Part shown: positions 56,074 through 64,000 of the stretch, one piece after another
Numbering within the stretch: the stretch's first letter is position 1
Layout of the letters: the number at the start of each line of letters is the position of its first letter
From: Chloroflexota bacterium
GTDB lineage: Bacteria > Chloroflexota > UBA6077 > FW602-bin22 > CADDYW01
Length of the DNA stretch: 64,000 bases
Direction of reading: 5' to 3'
NCBI GenBank assembly: GCA_021324795.1
Contig: JAJPIK010000050.1
Coordinates: forward strand, 1-64,000
Notes under the pieces: model-generated
The model's input: only the letters and a program-made list of their open reading frames with translations
What the model was told of the DNA's origin: nothing
Databases searched by the model: none
Program-made: the position numbers and the translations under genes

Positions 56074-57342
56074 ATGGACGACAGCGCCTCTGGTCCCGAT
56101 TGGTCGCGCTCGGTTGAGCCGGCCGCGTCCGCGGAACCGTCCGAGATCACCGCCGAGGATTTCCGGGCGTCCTTCGGCGAGGACTTGCGCCGCGCCCTCG
56201 ACGTCGATACCTGGCTGGCCGGCGAAGATCTGAGCAAGGTTTTCGGTCGGTTACAGGACGAGGTCGAGCAGGCGATTGAGAGCGAGGGGAGAATTCTTCG
56301 CCAGATCCGCGCCCGGGTCTTCCCGGCGCTCAGGGATTACGCGGGTGCTCCCCCGGGGGCCGGGGTGTACGCCGCCAAGCCGGCCGATCTCGAACGCATC
56401 CACCGCGGGCTGCTTTTCAACGGTGGAGTCGAAGCCTGCGATGCGACCCGACAGGTACACGATACCTTACCGCTCACCATCTACCAGATCGGCGTCTGCC
56501 TGGTCTCCTATCAAGGCAACCAGGGGACCTGGAGCCAGCGACTCTTCCGGCGGGACCTGCGCGTGAGTGGCCGGGATCCGACGGATGAGATGATCGCCCT
56601 CCTCCAGCGGCGTGAGTCCCGAGGCGGGTTAAACCAGCCCAGTCGCCACGACCAGATGAGCGAGCTCGCCCAGCGCGGCATCATGGCCTACGCTGAGCGG
56701 GCGATCTTGCTTCGCCGTTCAACGGCGACCTGGCGCATGGGCCACGGCAACCCCGCGCCGTACGAGCTGATCACCGGCTCTGGCCAGCTCGATCTGATGA
56801 TCGAAGCAACCAAGGTCATCCGCGAGCTCGTCGAAGGGCAGCAAAAGTTCGTGTTTGTCGCCAGCGAGCCGGCCGACCGCGTCTTACTCACTATCGGTCA
56901 GGCACTCCGCCCCCTCGAGTACGCTATCGTTGGCACCCTGCGAGAAGCCATCGACGCCACTGTCGAGCACGGCCACTACCGCATGCGCCTGACTGTCGAC
57001 TCGACCTGGGACGGCGTTCGCCTTTCGGCAGACCAATGGATCCGGAAGTTCCGTGACACGGTCGCGCCGAAGATCGTGGTTGGAATCTATCGCGCGACCA
57101 AGCTGGCCCCGGCTCAGGTATTCTACGCCCACGTCGACCACGCCGACGTCGCTGCCCACATCGCCCTGGCTGACAGCATCCTCCAGGAACATCGAGGCTT
57201 TCCCCTCCTGATCGACCTGGCGAACAGCGTCTGTGCCGGGGTATTTAGCCGCGAAACGCTGAACAGTCCAGCCTCGGTGGCCTATACCGGGGCGGGGGTG
57301 CCCTGGCGCTACTTGAGCGAGCGAGCGACGCGGTATACGTAG
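56074..57342 (+). CDS. NurA-like nuclease
   Basis: 422 residues. Features compatible with NurA: the Asp-containing first strand with a GGVEACDATRQ segment near residue 120 (NurA uses an Asp-Gly-Ser-like motif here), a long helical part, and GFPLLIDLANSVCAG near the end where NurA has its last active-site segment. A HerA gene follows on the same strand, the normal NurA partner. The N-terminal 60 residues are acidic and disordered. Weak points: the catalytic motif is divergent and the C-terminal His is replaced. NurA resects DNA ends with HerA; this is inference from context plus motif. Confidence 0.55.
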   Translation: MDDSASGPDWSRSVEPAASAEPSEITAEDFRASFGEDLRRALDVDTWLAGEDLSKVFGRLQDEVEQAIESEGRILRQIRARVFPALRDYAGAPPGAGVYAAKPADLERIHRGLLFNGGVEACDATRQVHDTLPLTIYQIGVCLVSYQGNQGTWSQRLFRRDLRVSGRDPTDEMIALLQRRESRGGLNQPSRHDQMSELAQRGIMAYAERAILLRRSTATWRMGHGNPAPYELITGSGQLDLMIEATKVIRELVEGQQKFVFVASEPADRVLLTIGQALRPLEYAIVGTLREAIDATVEHGHYRMRLTVDSTWDGVRLSADQWIRKFRDTVAPKIVVGIYRATKLAPAQVFYAHVDHADVAAHIALADSILQEHRGFPLLIDLANSVCAGVFSRETLNSPASVAYTGAGVPWRYLSERATRYT

Positions 57343-57360
57343 GTTTCCTAAATTTCCTGT

Positions 57361-57403
57361 CCCAGGGGGAGAAGGTTAGGGTGAGGGCGGCCTGCCGATT
57401 TCA
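57361..57403 (+). repeat. Palindromic element, right copy flanking the NurA-like gene
   Basis: It shares CCCAGGGGGAGA, a TTAGG insert and then the exact 23-bp block also found at 55981-56003. Both copies are in the same orientation, 1.4 kb apart, on either side of the NurA-like gene. Confidence 0.75.
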
Positions 57404-57533
57404 TCCGGGTTAGTCCGGATCATCCATCAGGAGCCGGTGATGGGGCCCGTAGCGCGGGGCGCAAGGCCCCGCGGGGAAGGATGGACGGGGAAACGTCTCA
57501 AGGTGGGGACTCTGATCAAGGAGAAGATCAGCG

Positions 57534-59423
57534 ATGAAGGACGTGTATCGAACCGCCGATGAACAATTCATGGCTAGCCAGGATGATACGGGCAGGTCTT
57601 TCGCCCCGTTCCGGCCGCACCTGGAGAGCCTCGACGCCGACATCGCGGCGTCGGGTGGCGAGGCTGCACCGGACCCGGAGCGAGAAGGAGCGATTGGCGC
57701 AACGATGTTCGACCTGCCAGGGAGCGAAGATAATTCCCTGACCGTGCTACTTCCCAGGGAGAACGTCCAGCGCGCGCCGTCGCAGGCGCTCTTGCGCATC
57801 AAGAGCCGTGACGGACGACGCTACATTGGCATCGTCTCGGCGGGACCGTTCGCCGAGCCGGACAGCTTGCGCGGCGACTCGCCGATGCTGGTCACCGTGG
57901 CCACCCACGGGGTGGCCACCGGCGGGGGGATCTACCTGCCCCCCTACCATGGACGGGTACAGGTGACCTTGCTGGGAGAAGAGCTCGCCGACGGGTCGGT
58001 TGTGCCGCCCCGCCTGCGCCCGCTGCCCAATAGCGCCGTTTTTACTCTCGACGACGACGAGACGGCGCGGGTCTTGCGGGCCGACGGCGACATTCGCCTG
58101 GGATTAGCGGTCGGCCATACCGAGCTTGCGATTGGCGTCCCCGCGGACTCGAAGTTCGTGCTGCCCCGCCACACCGCGATCCTGGGGACCACCGGTGGAG
58201 GGAAGTCGACGACGGTTGCCCGGCTGGTCCAGCAAGCCCAGGCAGCGGGAATGGCAGTCATCGTTCTCGACGTCGAGGGGGAGTATACCTTCCTCCACGA
58301 GCCGACCGACGACCAGCGGATGCGGTCGGCGCTCGCTGAGCGCCGACTAGAGCCCCAGAGTGTGCCGAACACGCTCTACTACCTGGTTGGTCGGGAGACC
58401 GCGAATCCGAGCCATCCGACACTGCGCAAGTTCTCACTGCAATTTGCCCGGCTTTCACCCTACACCTTGATCGAGATCATGGGGTTGACCGAGGCACAGG
58501 CCGAACGCTTCTTAAAAGCATACGACATTGCCAAGATACTGCTCCGCGAGCTCGACATCTTTCCGAAGCGGGGCGATCCTGAACAGGAGCAACTGGCGGT
58601 CGAGGTCGACGAATTCGAGCGAGGCTATCCCCGACTGACCCTCTCATTCCTGCTCGACGTGGTGGGCGCCTGTGTCGCCAAGGCGGGTGGCTCGGAGATC
58701 GAGCCGCACAACGCCGCGCTCCAGGCCAACGACGCTGCCGCCCTCAAGCAGCAGATCGCCCAGCTCAAGATCGACTCGCCGATCTCCTGGCGGGCTCTGC
58801 TGGGCAAGCTCGCGCGCCTGAATCGTTTGAAAGTCTTCGATAGCGACAAAGCGAAACCACTGATCTACAAGCAGATGCTTCGTCCAGGCACCGTGTCGGT
58901 AGTCGATCTCTCCGATTCCGGCATGTCCGAGCTAAGCAACCTGGTGATCGCCGACCTGCTACGCGGCGTCCAGGACGAGCAAGATCAGGCGTATCAAGCC
59001 TTCGAAGCAGCCAAGGGGAGCACCGATGCAGTGACGCCACCCCGGGTGCTCATCATCATCGAAGAAGCGCACGAGTTTCTGAGCGCCGAGCGGATCGAAA
59101 AGCTACCGGTGCTCTTCCAGCAGGTCGCCCGGATCGCCAAGCGTGGGAGAAAGCGCTGGCTCGGACTCGTCTTCGTGACCCAGTTCCCCCAGCACTTGCC
59201 CCGCCAGGTGTTTGGCCTGGTGAACTCTTACATCCTCCACAAGCTGACCGACCCTCAGGTCGTCAGCACCCTGCAGCGCACGGTCAGTGGGATCGACGAG
59301 GGCCTCTGGAAGCGCCTCCCCGGCCTCGCCCCGGGCCAGGCGATCGTCTCGTTCCCCCACATGACCCGTCCGCTGCTGGCATCGATCGACCCAACGCCAG
59401 CGAAGCTGAGGATGGTGGACTAA
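57534..59423 (+). CDS. herA: HerA-type DNA translocase ATPase
   Basis: 629 residues. The N-terminal HAS-barrel-like region (about 75-210) precedes a RecA-like core: Walker A GTTGGGKST at about 217-225, then IVLDVEGEY, Walker B RVLIIIEEAHEFL at about 503-515, a sensor-type WLGLVFVTQFPQHLP and the Arg finger-type RTVSGIDEGLWKRLPG region. HerA forms a hexameric pump that drives NurA-like nucleases at DNA ends. It is followed at 117 nt by cas1 on the same strand. Residues 1-70 are acidic and disordered. Confidence 0.87.
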   Translation: MKDVYRTADEQFMASQDDTGRSFAPFRPHLESLDADIAASGGEAAPDPEREGAIGATMFDLPGSEDNSLTVLLPRENVQRAPSQALLRIKSRDGRRYIGIVSAGPFAEPDSLRGDSPMLVTVATHGVATGGGIYLPPYHGRVQVTLLGEELADGSVVPPRLRPLPNSAVFTLDDDETARVLRADGDIRLGLAVGHTELAIGVPADSKFVLPRHTAILGTTGGGKSTTVARLVQQAQAAGMAVIVLDVEGEYTFLHEPTDDQRMRSALAERRLEPQSVPNTLYYLVGRETANPSHPTLRKFSLQFARLSPYTLIEIMGLTEAQAERFLKAYDIAKILLRELDIFPKRGDPEQEQLAVEVDEFERGYPRLTLSFLLDVVGACVAKAGGSEIEPHNAALQANDAAALKQQIAQLKIDSPISWRALLGKLARLNRLKVFDSDKAKPLIYKQMLRPGTVSVVDLSDSGMSELSNLVIADLLRGVQDEQDQAYQAFEAAKGSTDAVTPPRVLIIIEEAHEFLSAERIEKLPVLFQQVARIAKRGRKRWLGLVFVTQFPQHLPRQVFGLVNSYILHKLTDPQVVSTLQRTVSGIDEGLWKRLPGLAPGQAIVSFPHMTRPLLASIDPTPAKLRMVD

Positions 59424-59453
59424 GGCCCCTCACCCCGTCGGCTGTGGCCGATA

Positions 59454-59479
59454 CCCCTCTCCCGCGCACGGGAGAGGGG
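59454..59479. repeat. Perfect palindromic element between HerA and Cas1
   Basis: CCCCTCTCCCG and CGGGAGAGGGG pair as an 11-bp stem with a 4-nt loop. It is the clearest of the GC-rich hairpin elements; it may limit read-through into cas1. Confidence 0.75.
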
Positions 59480-59540
59480 CGAGAGATGAGGGAGCCAACG
59501 ACCGGCCGAATCACACAAGCTGCTCGCAAGGAGAGGCGAA

Positions 59541-60557
59541 ATGGAACCGCTGATCATCGATCAATTCGGCGCCTTTGTACGCAAGAAGAGCGAGCGGATC
59601 CGGGTCGAGAAACAGAAGGATCTGCTGGCCGAGATACCGCTGCTCGACCTCGAGCAGGTGCTGATCGCCTCGGGCGGAGTGAGCCTGAGCAGCGACGTTA
59701 TCCGGGAGTGCGCCGTGCGCGGCATTCCGATCACCTTTCTCAGCGCGCGCGGCACCCCCTACGCGACGGTAATCTCGGCCGAGCTGACCGGCACGGTATC
59801 CACCCGCCGCGAGCAACTGCTCGCCTACTACGACGAGCGGGGGTTAACCCTGGCCAAGGCCTTCGTCCGGGGCAAGCTGGCCAACCAGGTGAACCTGCTG
59901 CGCTACGTCGCGAAGTACCGCCGAGCCAACGATCCCACGGCCTACGAGCAGCTTCGCCTCGGCTGGCTGGAGATCCAGGACGCCGACGCCGAGCTCGAAC
60001 GACTGCGCAGCGACGAGCTGGACGGAGTTCGGAGCGCGCTGATGGGGCTGGAGGGCCGAGCCGCCCAGCGTTACTGGCAGGCGCTGAAGGTCGTCATCCC
60101 GGCCGAGGCAGGCTGGCCGGGCCGCGAGCACCAGGGCGCGACCGACCTGGTGAACAGTCTCTTGAATTACGGCTACGGTATGTTGTATAGTCAGGTCGAG
60201 CGGGCGATCATCCTGGCTGGTCTCGACCCGTATGGTGGCTTTCTCCACGTCGATCGCCCGGGCAAGCCGAGTCTCACTCTGGACCTGATCGAGGAGTTCC
60301 GCCAGATGGTCGTTGACCGCACCGTCCTGGCGCTGCTCGGCCGGGGCGTCGACCTGAAAGTCGACGAAGCGGGCCGCCTGGATGATGCGACGCGCAAGCT
60401 GCTGGCCGAAAAGCTTTTCGAGCGCCTGGACAGTGAAGAGCCATATGAAGGCAAACGCCACAAGCTCCGCACGATCATACAATCCCAGGCCCGTCACCTC
60501 GCAACGTTCGTGCGGAGGGAGCGGCCGGGGTATCGGGCGTGGGTGGGGAGATGGTGA
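59541..60557 (+). CDS. cas1: CRISPR-associated endonuclease Cas1
   Basis: 338 residues. The N-terminal beta domain ends near 80 and the helical integrase domain follows. Catalytic residues fit E171 (MGLEGRAAQRYW), H236 (GGFLHVDRPG) and D248/E251 (SLTLDLIEEF). Cas1 with Cas2 inserts new spacers into CRISPR arrays. No cas2 or cas4 lies between the genes here. The stop overlaps the Cas3 start (TGATG). A Shine-Dalgarno (caaggagag) precedes the ATG. Confidence 0.95.
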   Translation: MEPLIIDQFGAFVRKKSERIRVEKQKDLLAEIPLLDLEQVLIASGGVSLSSDVIRECAVRGIPITFLSARGTPYATVISAELTGTVSTRREQLLAYYDERGLTLAKAFVRGKLANQVNLLRYVAKYRRANDPTAYEQLRLGWLEIQDADAELERLRSDELDGVRSALMGLEGRAAQRYWQALKVVIPAEAGWPGREHQGATDLVNSLLNYGYGMLYSQVERAIILAGLDPYGGFLHVDRPGKPSLTLDLIEEFRQMVVDRTVLALLGRGVDLKVDEAGRLDDATRKLLAEKLFERLDSEEPYEGKRHKLRTIIQSQARHLATFVRRERPGYRAWVGRW

Positions 60558-62941
60558 TGAAACCGTCCAAGTACCAGTCCCTGGTACAAACCAAAGTGAG
60601 CGCCGGGGAAAGTGTCCTTCTGATCGCTCCAACGGGACTGGGGAAGACCTTTGCGGTCGCCGGGGACTTAGCTACGAGCACGGAGAAGCTCGTGTACGCG
60701 GTTCCGTTGCGTGCCCTAGGGACCGACATTCAGGAAGCCATCGCCGGTTTCCGGCCAGACGACAGGGCATTCAGGCCGGTGCTACATCACGGCGGGCTAC
60801 AAGAGAGCAACCTCTTCAGCGAGGAGGTCATTGTCACAACGTATGACCAGGTTGTTGCGGGTGTACCGGGATTACCGCTCAGCCTTCCCTTGAAGGCAGG
60901 ACATGCCGTTGCAGCAGCGCTTCTCATGTCGCGACTGGTTTTCGACGAAGCACACTTGGCGTGGGCCATCTCCGACGAGGCCCTGCCAATACTGTTCGGT
61001 ATTCTGGCATCTCGTAGTAGACTCGGCCTCCAGAGCGTGGTACTCACCGCTACTCTTCCCGACTATGTTGCTACACTGGTGGCCGATGCACTGCACCTAG
61101 ATCTGATCTCTGTTGGAAGCGGGGATACTGCTGATGACGAGCAGATTCGACTGCGGGAGGCCAATCGCCACGTTCACATTTCGCCGCTTGAACTCATAGT
61201 GAAAGGCAAGGGAGAATCGCAGCAACTGGACTGGGGCCCACTAGACGCTATTCTTCAGGAGACCAGCGGCAAGCGAATTTACTTTGCAAACACGGTGGAG
61301 CGTATTCACGATACCTATGACCGCCTGGTCAAGGCTGGAATCGATACAAGCCGTATCACCATTCTCCACAACCGAATGCCTAGTTCATGGAGAGGAACTG
61401 CAGAGCTAGAGGTAAAAACGCGATTCGGTAAAGGGAGCAAGCTGGGAGACTGGTTACTTCTCACGAATCAGGTTGCCGAGGCAGGCATGGATATCTCTGC
61501 TCCTTTAGTTATCTCCGATCCAGCACCTGTAGACACGTTGGTCCAGAGGGCGGGCAGATGCGCTAGATGGTTCCGGGAAGGCCCCATCGAGGGACACTTT
61601 TTCGTAGTGAAGGCGCCCAATGCGGACACAACAAAGGGACTGACCGCGCCTTACCGGTCCGCGTTGGTACGCCTGGCGATTGAGTCTTTGCCAACCGCAG
61701 ATCTGAGTTGGGAGGCGGAGCGCACCTGGATCAATCAGGCTTGGGGAGGTGGACCGAAAAACGCGACCAAGGCTGTAGCCGGCGCGCTGGGACAGGTCAC
61801 CTTTGCCCTGAACCTGTTCGATCGGGCCGCTCAAGAGCGCAGTCCCAGCGAAATCGCAAACGTGTTCAGGGAAATTCTGAGTGTTGAGGTGGCGGTAGAG
61901 GAGCAAGGATCCACCCGTGACCTGCAGGACCTCTTGAACTCTGGATATCGACCCGATACCTCGACGGTGAGCCTTCAGCAGGCATGGCGGCTCTTCGGAT
62001 CAGCCCAGGGCGCGGCACGCACCATCAGGTACGACGAAGGCGACCTGGAAGTTACGCTTGCCACGCGTGTCCAAACCGGTGACATTCTCATCATTCCTTC
62101 TTCTGTGGCCTACCTCCACCGGCAAAAGGGTCTCTGCTTCCGAGATGGAATTAAGGACTCTCCGCAAACAGGCATGATTCTATCGAGCGAGTGGTTGATT
62201 CCTCCCCACTCGGCGCGCAATATCAACAGGGAGGGCGGTAGGCCGCAGCTTTTGCTAGAGCATACTCAAAGCGTAATGAGAGGAACGGCAGAGCGGCTTT
62301 CGCGTGAGGGCACCTATCGCAGAGCTTTGCGCAAAATCCTTGTAGCCATCGAACCGGCCAAGGAAGTTGAAGCACTCGCGGATGCAATCGCCATCATTGC
62401 CACGTTGGCTGCCGGGTTCCACGACATTGGCAAGTCAGACAAGAAGTGGCAAGCCAAAGCTCGTGCGCTGGATCCAGACGGACTCAAGGGACTGATAGGC
62501 AGGACAGGCAACACAAATTTCCGGATTGGCCTTCCCCATACCCCTCCTGGATATTTGGCAACCTTGACAGCGGCGCGGCTGTTGCTCGGGCCCTTGGGAG
62601 CCGCAGAATTCTTGGTCCGGGCCATTGCGCTTGCAGCAGTCCGACATCATTCCAGTTTCGTCAACCCGTCCCGAGTTCAATTCGTGTTCGAGCCAGAGCC
62701 GGACGCAGAAGCATTTGTCAAAGCAGTTCTTGAAGAGGTCCGGGCACCCGTATCGGTCATCAACAACGGTCGCGAGGTTTTAGAAGAGGCAAAGCTTCCT
62801 CCCGAACGGGATAGTGTACCGCTGCTCCTACCAAACGACGACCTCTTTCCTATTTATTCGCTGGTAGGCAGAGCGATATTGATGGCCGATCGAGAGGACG
62901 CGTCTGGCCAGGAGCTAGAGACATGGAGAGAGCACTCCTGA
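60557..62941 (+). CDS. cas3: Cas3 helicase with C-terminal HD domain
   Basis: 794 residues from the ATG overlapping the cas1 stop. The helicase comes first: Walker A APTGLGKT (24-31), DEAH box in LVFDEAH about 130, LTATLP and QRAGRCAR (motif VI). The HD nuclease part is last: ATLAAGFHDIGKSDKK near 621 and AVRHHSSF near 695. Most Cas3 proteins have the HD domain first, so the order is unusual and is known from subtype I-G (formerly I-U) among others. Codon use is less GC-rich than in cas1. It degrades DNA chosen by a Cascade-type complex. Confidence 0.88.
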   Translation: MKPSKYQSLVQTKVSAGESVLLIAPTGLGKTFAVAGDLATSTEKLVYAVPLRALGTDIQEAIAGFRPDDRAFRPVLHHGGLQESNLFSEEVIVTTYDQVVAGVPGLPLSLPLKAGHAVAAALLMSRLVFDEAHLAWAISDEALPILFGILASRSRLGLQSVVLTATLPDYVATLVADALHLDLISVGSGDTADDEQIRLREANRHVHISPLELIVKGKGESQQLDWGPLDAILQETSGKRIYFANTVERIHDTYDRLVKAGIDTSRITILHNRMPSSWRGTAELEVKTRFGKGSKLGDWLLLTNQVAEAGMDISAPLVISDPAPVDTLVQRAGRCARWFREGPIEGHFFVVKAPNADTTKGLTAPYRSALVRLAIESLPTADLSWEAERTWINQAWGGGPKNATKAVAGALGQVTFALNLFDRAAQERSPSEIANVFREILSVEVAVEEQGSTRDLQDLLNSGYRPDTSTVSLQQAWRLFGSAQGAARTIRYDEGDLEVTLATRVQTGDILIIPSSVAYLHRQKGLCFRDGIKDSPQTGMILSSEWLIPPHSARNINREGGRPQLLLEHTQSVMRGTAERLSREGTYRRALRKILVAIEPAKEVEALADAIAIIATLAAGFHDIGKSDKKWQAKARALDPDGLKGLIGRTGNTNFRIGLPHTPPGYLATLTAARLLLGPLGAAEFLVRAIALAAVRHHSSFVNPSRVQFVFEPEPDAEAFVKAVLEEVRAPVSVINNGREVLEEAKLPPERDSVPLLLPNDDLFPIYSLVGRAILMADREDASGQELETWREHS

Positions 62942-64000
62942 ACGTGACAGAGTGGGACACAGCAGCAGCAATGCTGGCAGGATTCGGTGGGGATGAGGTG
63001 ACGCTGCACGTGCCGAAGACAGGCATGCCTTTCTTCGATGCGCTGCGATTGTATGGAGCGATCGACCTCTATATTGGTGTCCGGGAAGACGTATATGTGA
63101 GGGATAGGGGCGAGGCTTGGATCGTGGCAGGTCGGGCGCGGCCCTCGCAGCTAAGCGGCAGGGACTTGGCAGCATACCAAGCCGTCCGGAAGAGCAAGAA
63201 AACCGACCCGACAGAGTACTGTCAGGAGCTACGAGAGACAGTTTTGGGACGGAAGCCACCTACCAATTCACATCTGGTTGAGGGTAAGAGCGACTGGGAT
63301 GCTGCACTGCAGACAGGCGTCCGGGGCACTTCTGCCTACAAATACGAAACGCTACAGTCCGGCCAGACATCGAAGCATGAGTGTAAGGCATTTGTTTCGC
63401 TGTCGGATGCGGTTCTCGCCTACGCCGGCAAACGGCGAATTGAGCGCCTAGGAGACATCACCTTCCTGCCCATATTCGAGGGCCCAGTCGATTTGTCGAA
63501 GGTGGTGAGCCCTTTACGTGCGCGCGTAGCGGTGCCAAACGTCCTCTGCGCGCAAGCCCTGGCCTTGCTCATGCTGAAAACCTCGCTCTTCGCCGAAGGC
63601 TACCAGGATCGCCTTCAGGCCGTGGTGTTCAAAACTAATCTCGGCCGCAATCGGAGTGACAACTACTCGGGTGTGGTAATTGTTAGTCCTACAGCAATTG
63701 GGCGGGCGCGGTCTGGAGAGTTCTTGGTGTTCCTTCTCCGGACGTTACGGGAACTAGTTAGGCAAGGGTGGCAGCGCCAGGGGCGAGACTACCGTTCCAC
63801 CGAATTTACTCAAGATGCGCTGACGATGGCATACTGGCTACTAGAACCAAGCCGTCAACATCTCTCGGCAATGATAGGATCGCAGGAGCGGCTTCGCGCT
63901 CGAGGCGCGGCGCATATTCTGAATAGAATTGACTATGTACGGGAGGTTTTCAGCATGAGCTATGGAGACTGGAACGGTGACCATGAGGCCGTTAGGATGT
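62923..64000 (+). CDS. Possible Cascade subunit (Cas8- or Cas7-like), partial
   Basis: 359 residues are visible and the frame is open at the window end. The ATG overlaps the cas3 stop region by 19 nt, so it is in the same operon. The N-terminus (GMPFFDALRLYGAIDLYIG) and a later block with VVIVSPTAIGRARSGEFLVF are reminiscent of large or backbone subunits of a type I effector, but no Csb1, Csx17 or Cas8 signature was certain. It has no transmembrane part. Assignment rests mainly on position after cas3. Confidence 0.45.
   Translation, partial: MERALLNVTEWDTAAAMLAGFGGDEVTLHVPKTGMPFFDALRLYGAIDLYIGVREDVYVRDRGEAWIVAGRARPSQLSGRDLAAYQAVRKSKKTDPTEYCQELRETVLGRKPPTNSHLVEGKSDWDAALQTGVRGTSAYKYETLQSGQTSKHECKAFVSLSDAVLAYAGKRRIERLGDITFLPIFEGPVDLSKVVSPLRARVAVPNVLCAQALALLMLKTSLFAEGYQDRLQAVVFKTNLGRNRSDNYSGVVIVSPTAIGRARSGEFLVFLLRTLRELVRQGWQRQGRDYRSTEFTQDALTMAYWLLEPSRQHLSAMIGSQERLRARGAAHILNRIDYVREVFSMSYGDWNGDHEAVRM

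Noticed and set aside
55961-57403. Direct repeats near the Cas locus as a CRISPR array
   Set aside because: There are only two copies 1.4 kb apart with a gene between them and no regular spacers. No CRISPR array was seen anywhere in the window.

Overview
The window is GC-rich, densely coded bacterial chromosome, most like a Chloroflexota genome of the Thermomicrobia or a related lineage. This is an inference from gene content: ECF sigma plus DUF5667-type anti-sigma pair, secreted proteins with Chloroflexota-style C-terminal domains, Thr/Pro-rich secreted adhesin-like proteins, BNR-propeller plus MoaD pair, many lone ABC sugar permeases without an ATPase, and a HerA/NurA-type defence locus. 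No rRNA, tRNA, insertion sequence or CRISPR array was found.

Layout. 1-5.2 kb: end of a sugar ABC transporter operon, a class V aminotransferase, a sigma-factor remnant, a BNR beta-propeller/MoaD-like pair, a decayed serine hydrolase and a VOC protein. 5.2-12.6 kb: two large divergent secreted glycosidase-like proteins and a secreted phosphoesterase with a possible Pho-type operator. 12.6-20.1 kb: a TPP enzyme, an HTH-ParA fusion with ParB and a parS-like palindrome, a metallo-beta-lactamase-fold hydrolase overlapping a DUF429 protein, and a zinc alcohol dehydrogenase. 20.2-25.5 kb: a truncated glycosyltransferase and two large polytopic membrane proteins sharing a C-terminal domain. 25.7-28.9 kb: a small secreted protein, an ECF sigma/anti-sigma pair and a second metallo-hydrolase. 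28.8-33.5 kb: beta-oxidation genes (FadA/FadN type) downstream of an L,D-transpeptidase. 33.9-39.7 kb: an unknown protein, two histidine kinases with an OmpR-type regulator, and a sugar isomerase. 39.9-52.7 kb: an RND-type adaptor/permease pair, a sulfatase, a secreted repeat protein and a second sugar ABC transporter (two permeases, then the binding lipoprotein).

52.8-64.0 kb looks like a defence island. It holds a TSPPY-type DNA methyltransferase, a divergent cassette of sigma-like protein, HTH protein and ImmA/IrrE-type metallopeptidase behind a strong promoter, then a NurA-like protein, a HerA-type ATPase, Cas1, a Cas3 helicase with its HD domain at the C-terminus, and the start of an unassigned Cas effector gene that runs off the window. 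The adjacency of NurA/HerA with Cas1 is the most interesting arrangement here: it suggests a DNA-end-processing machine that could supply spacer precursors or act as a parallel defence. No cas2, cas4 or array is inside the window.

Short GC-rich palindromic elements recur between genes (near 10.9, 12.6, 17.1, 38.8, 56.0, 57.4 and 59.5 kb) and in places form gene ends. Two near-identical copies flank the NurA-like gene.
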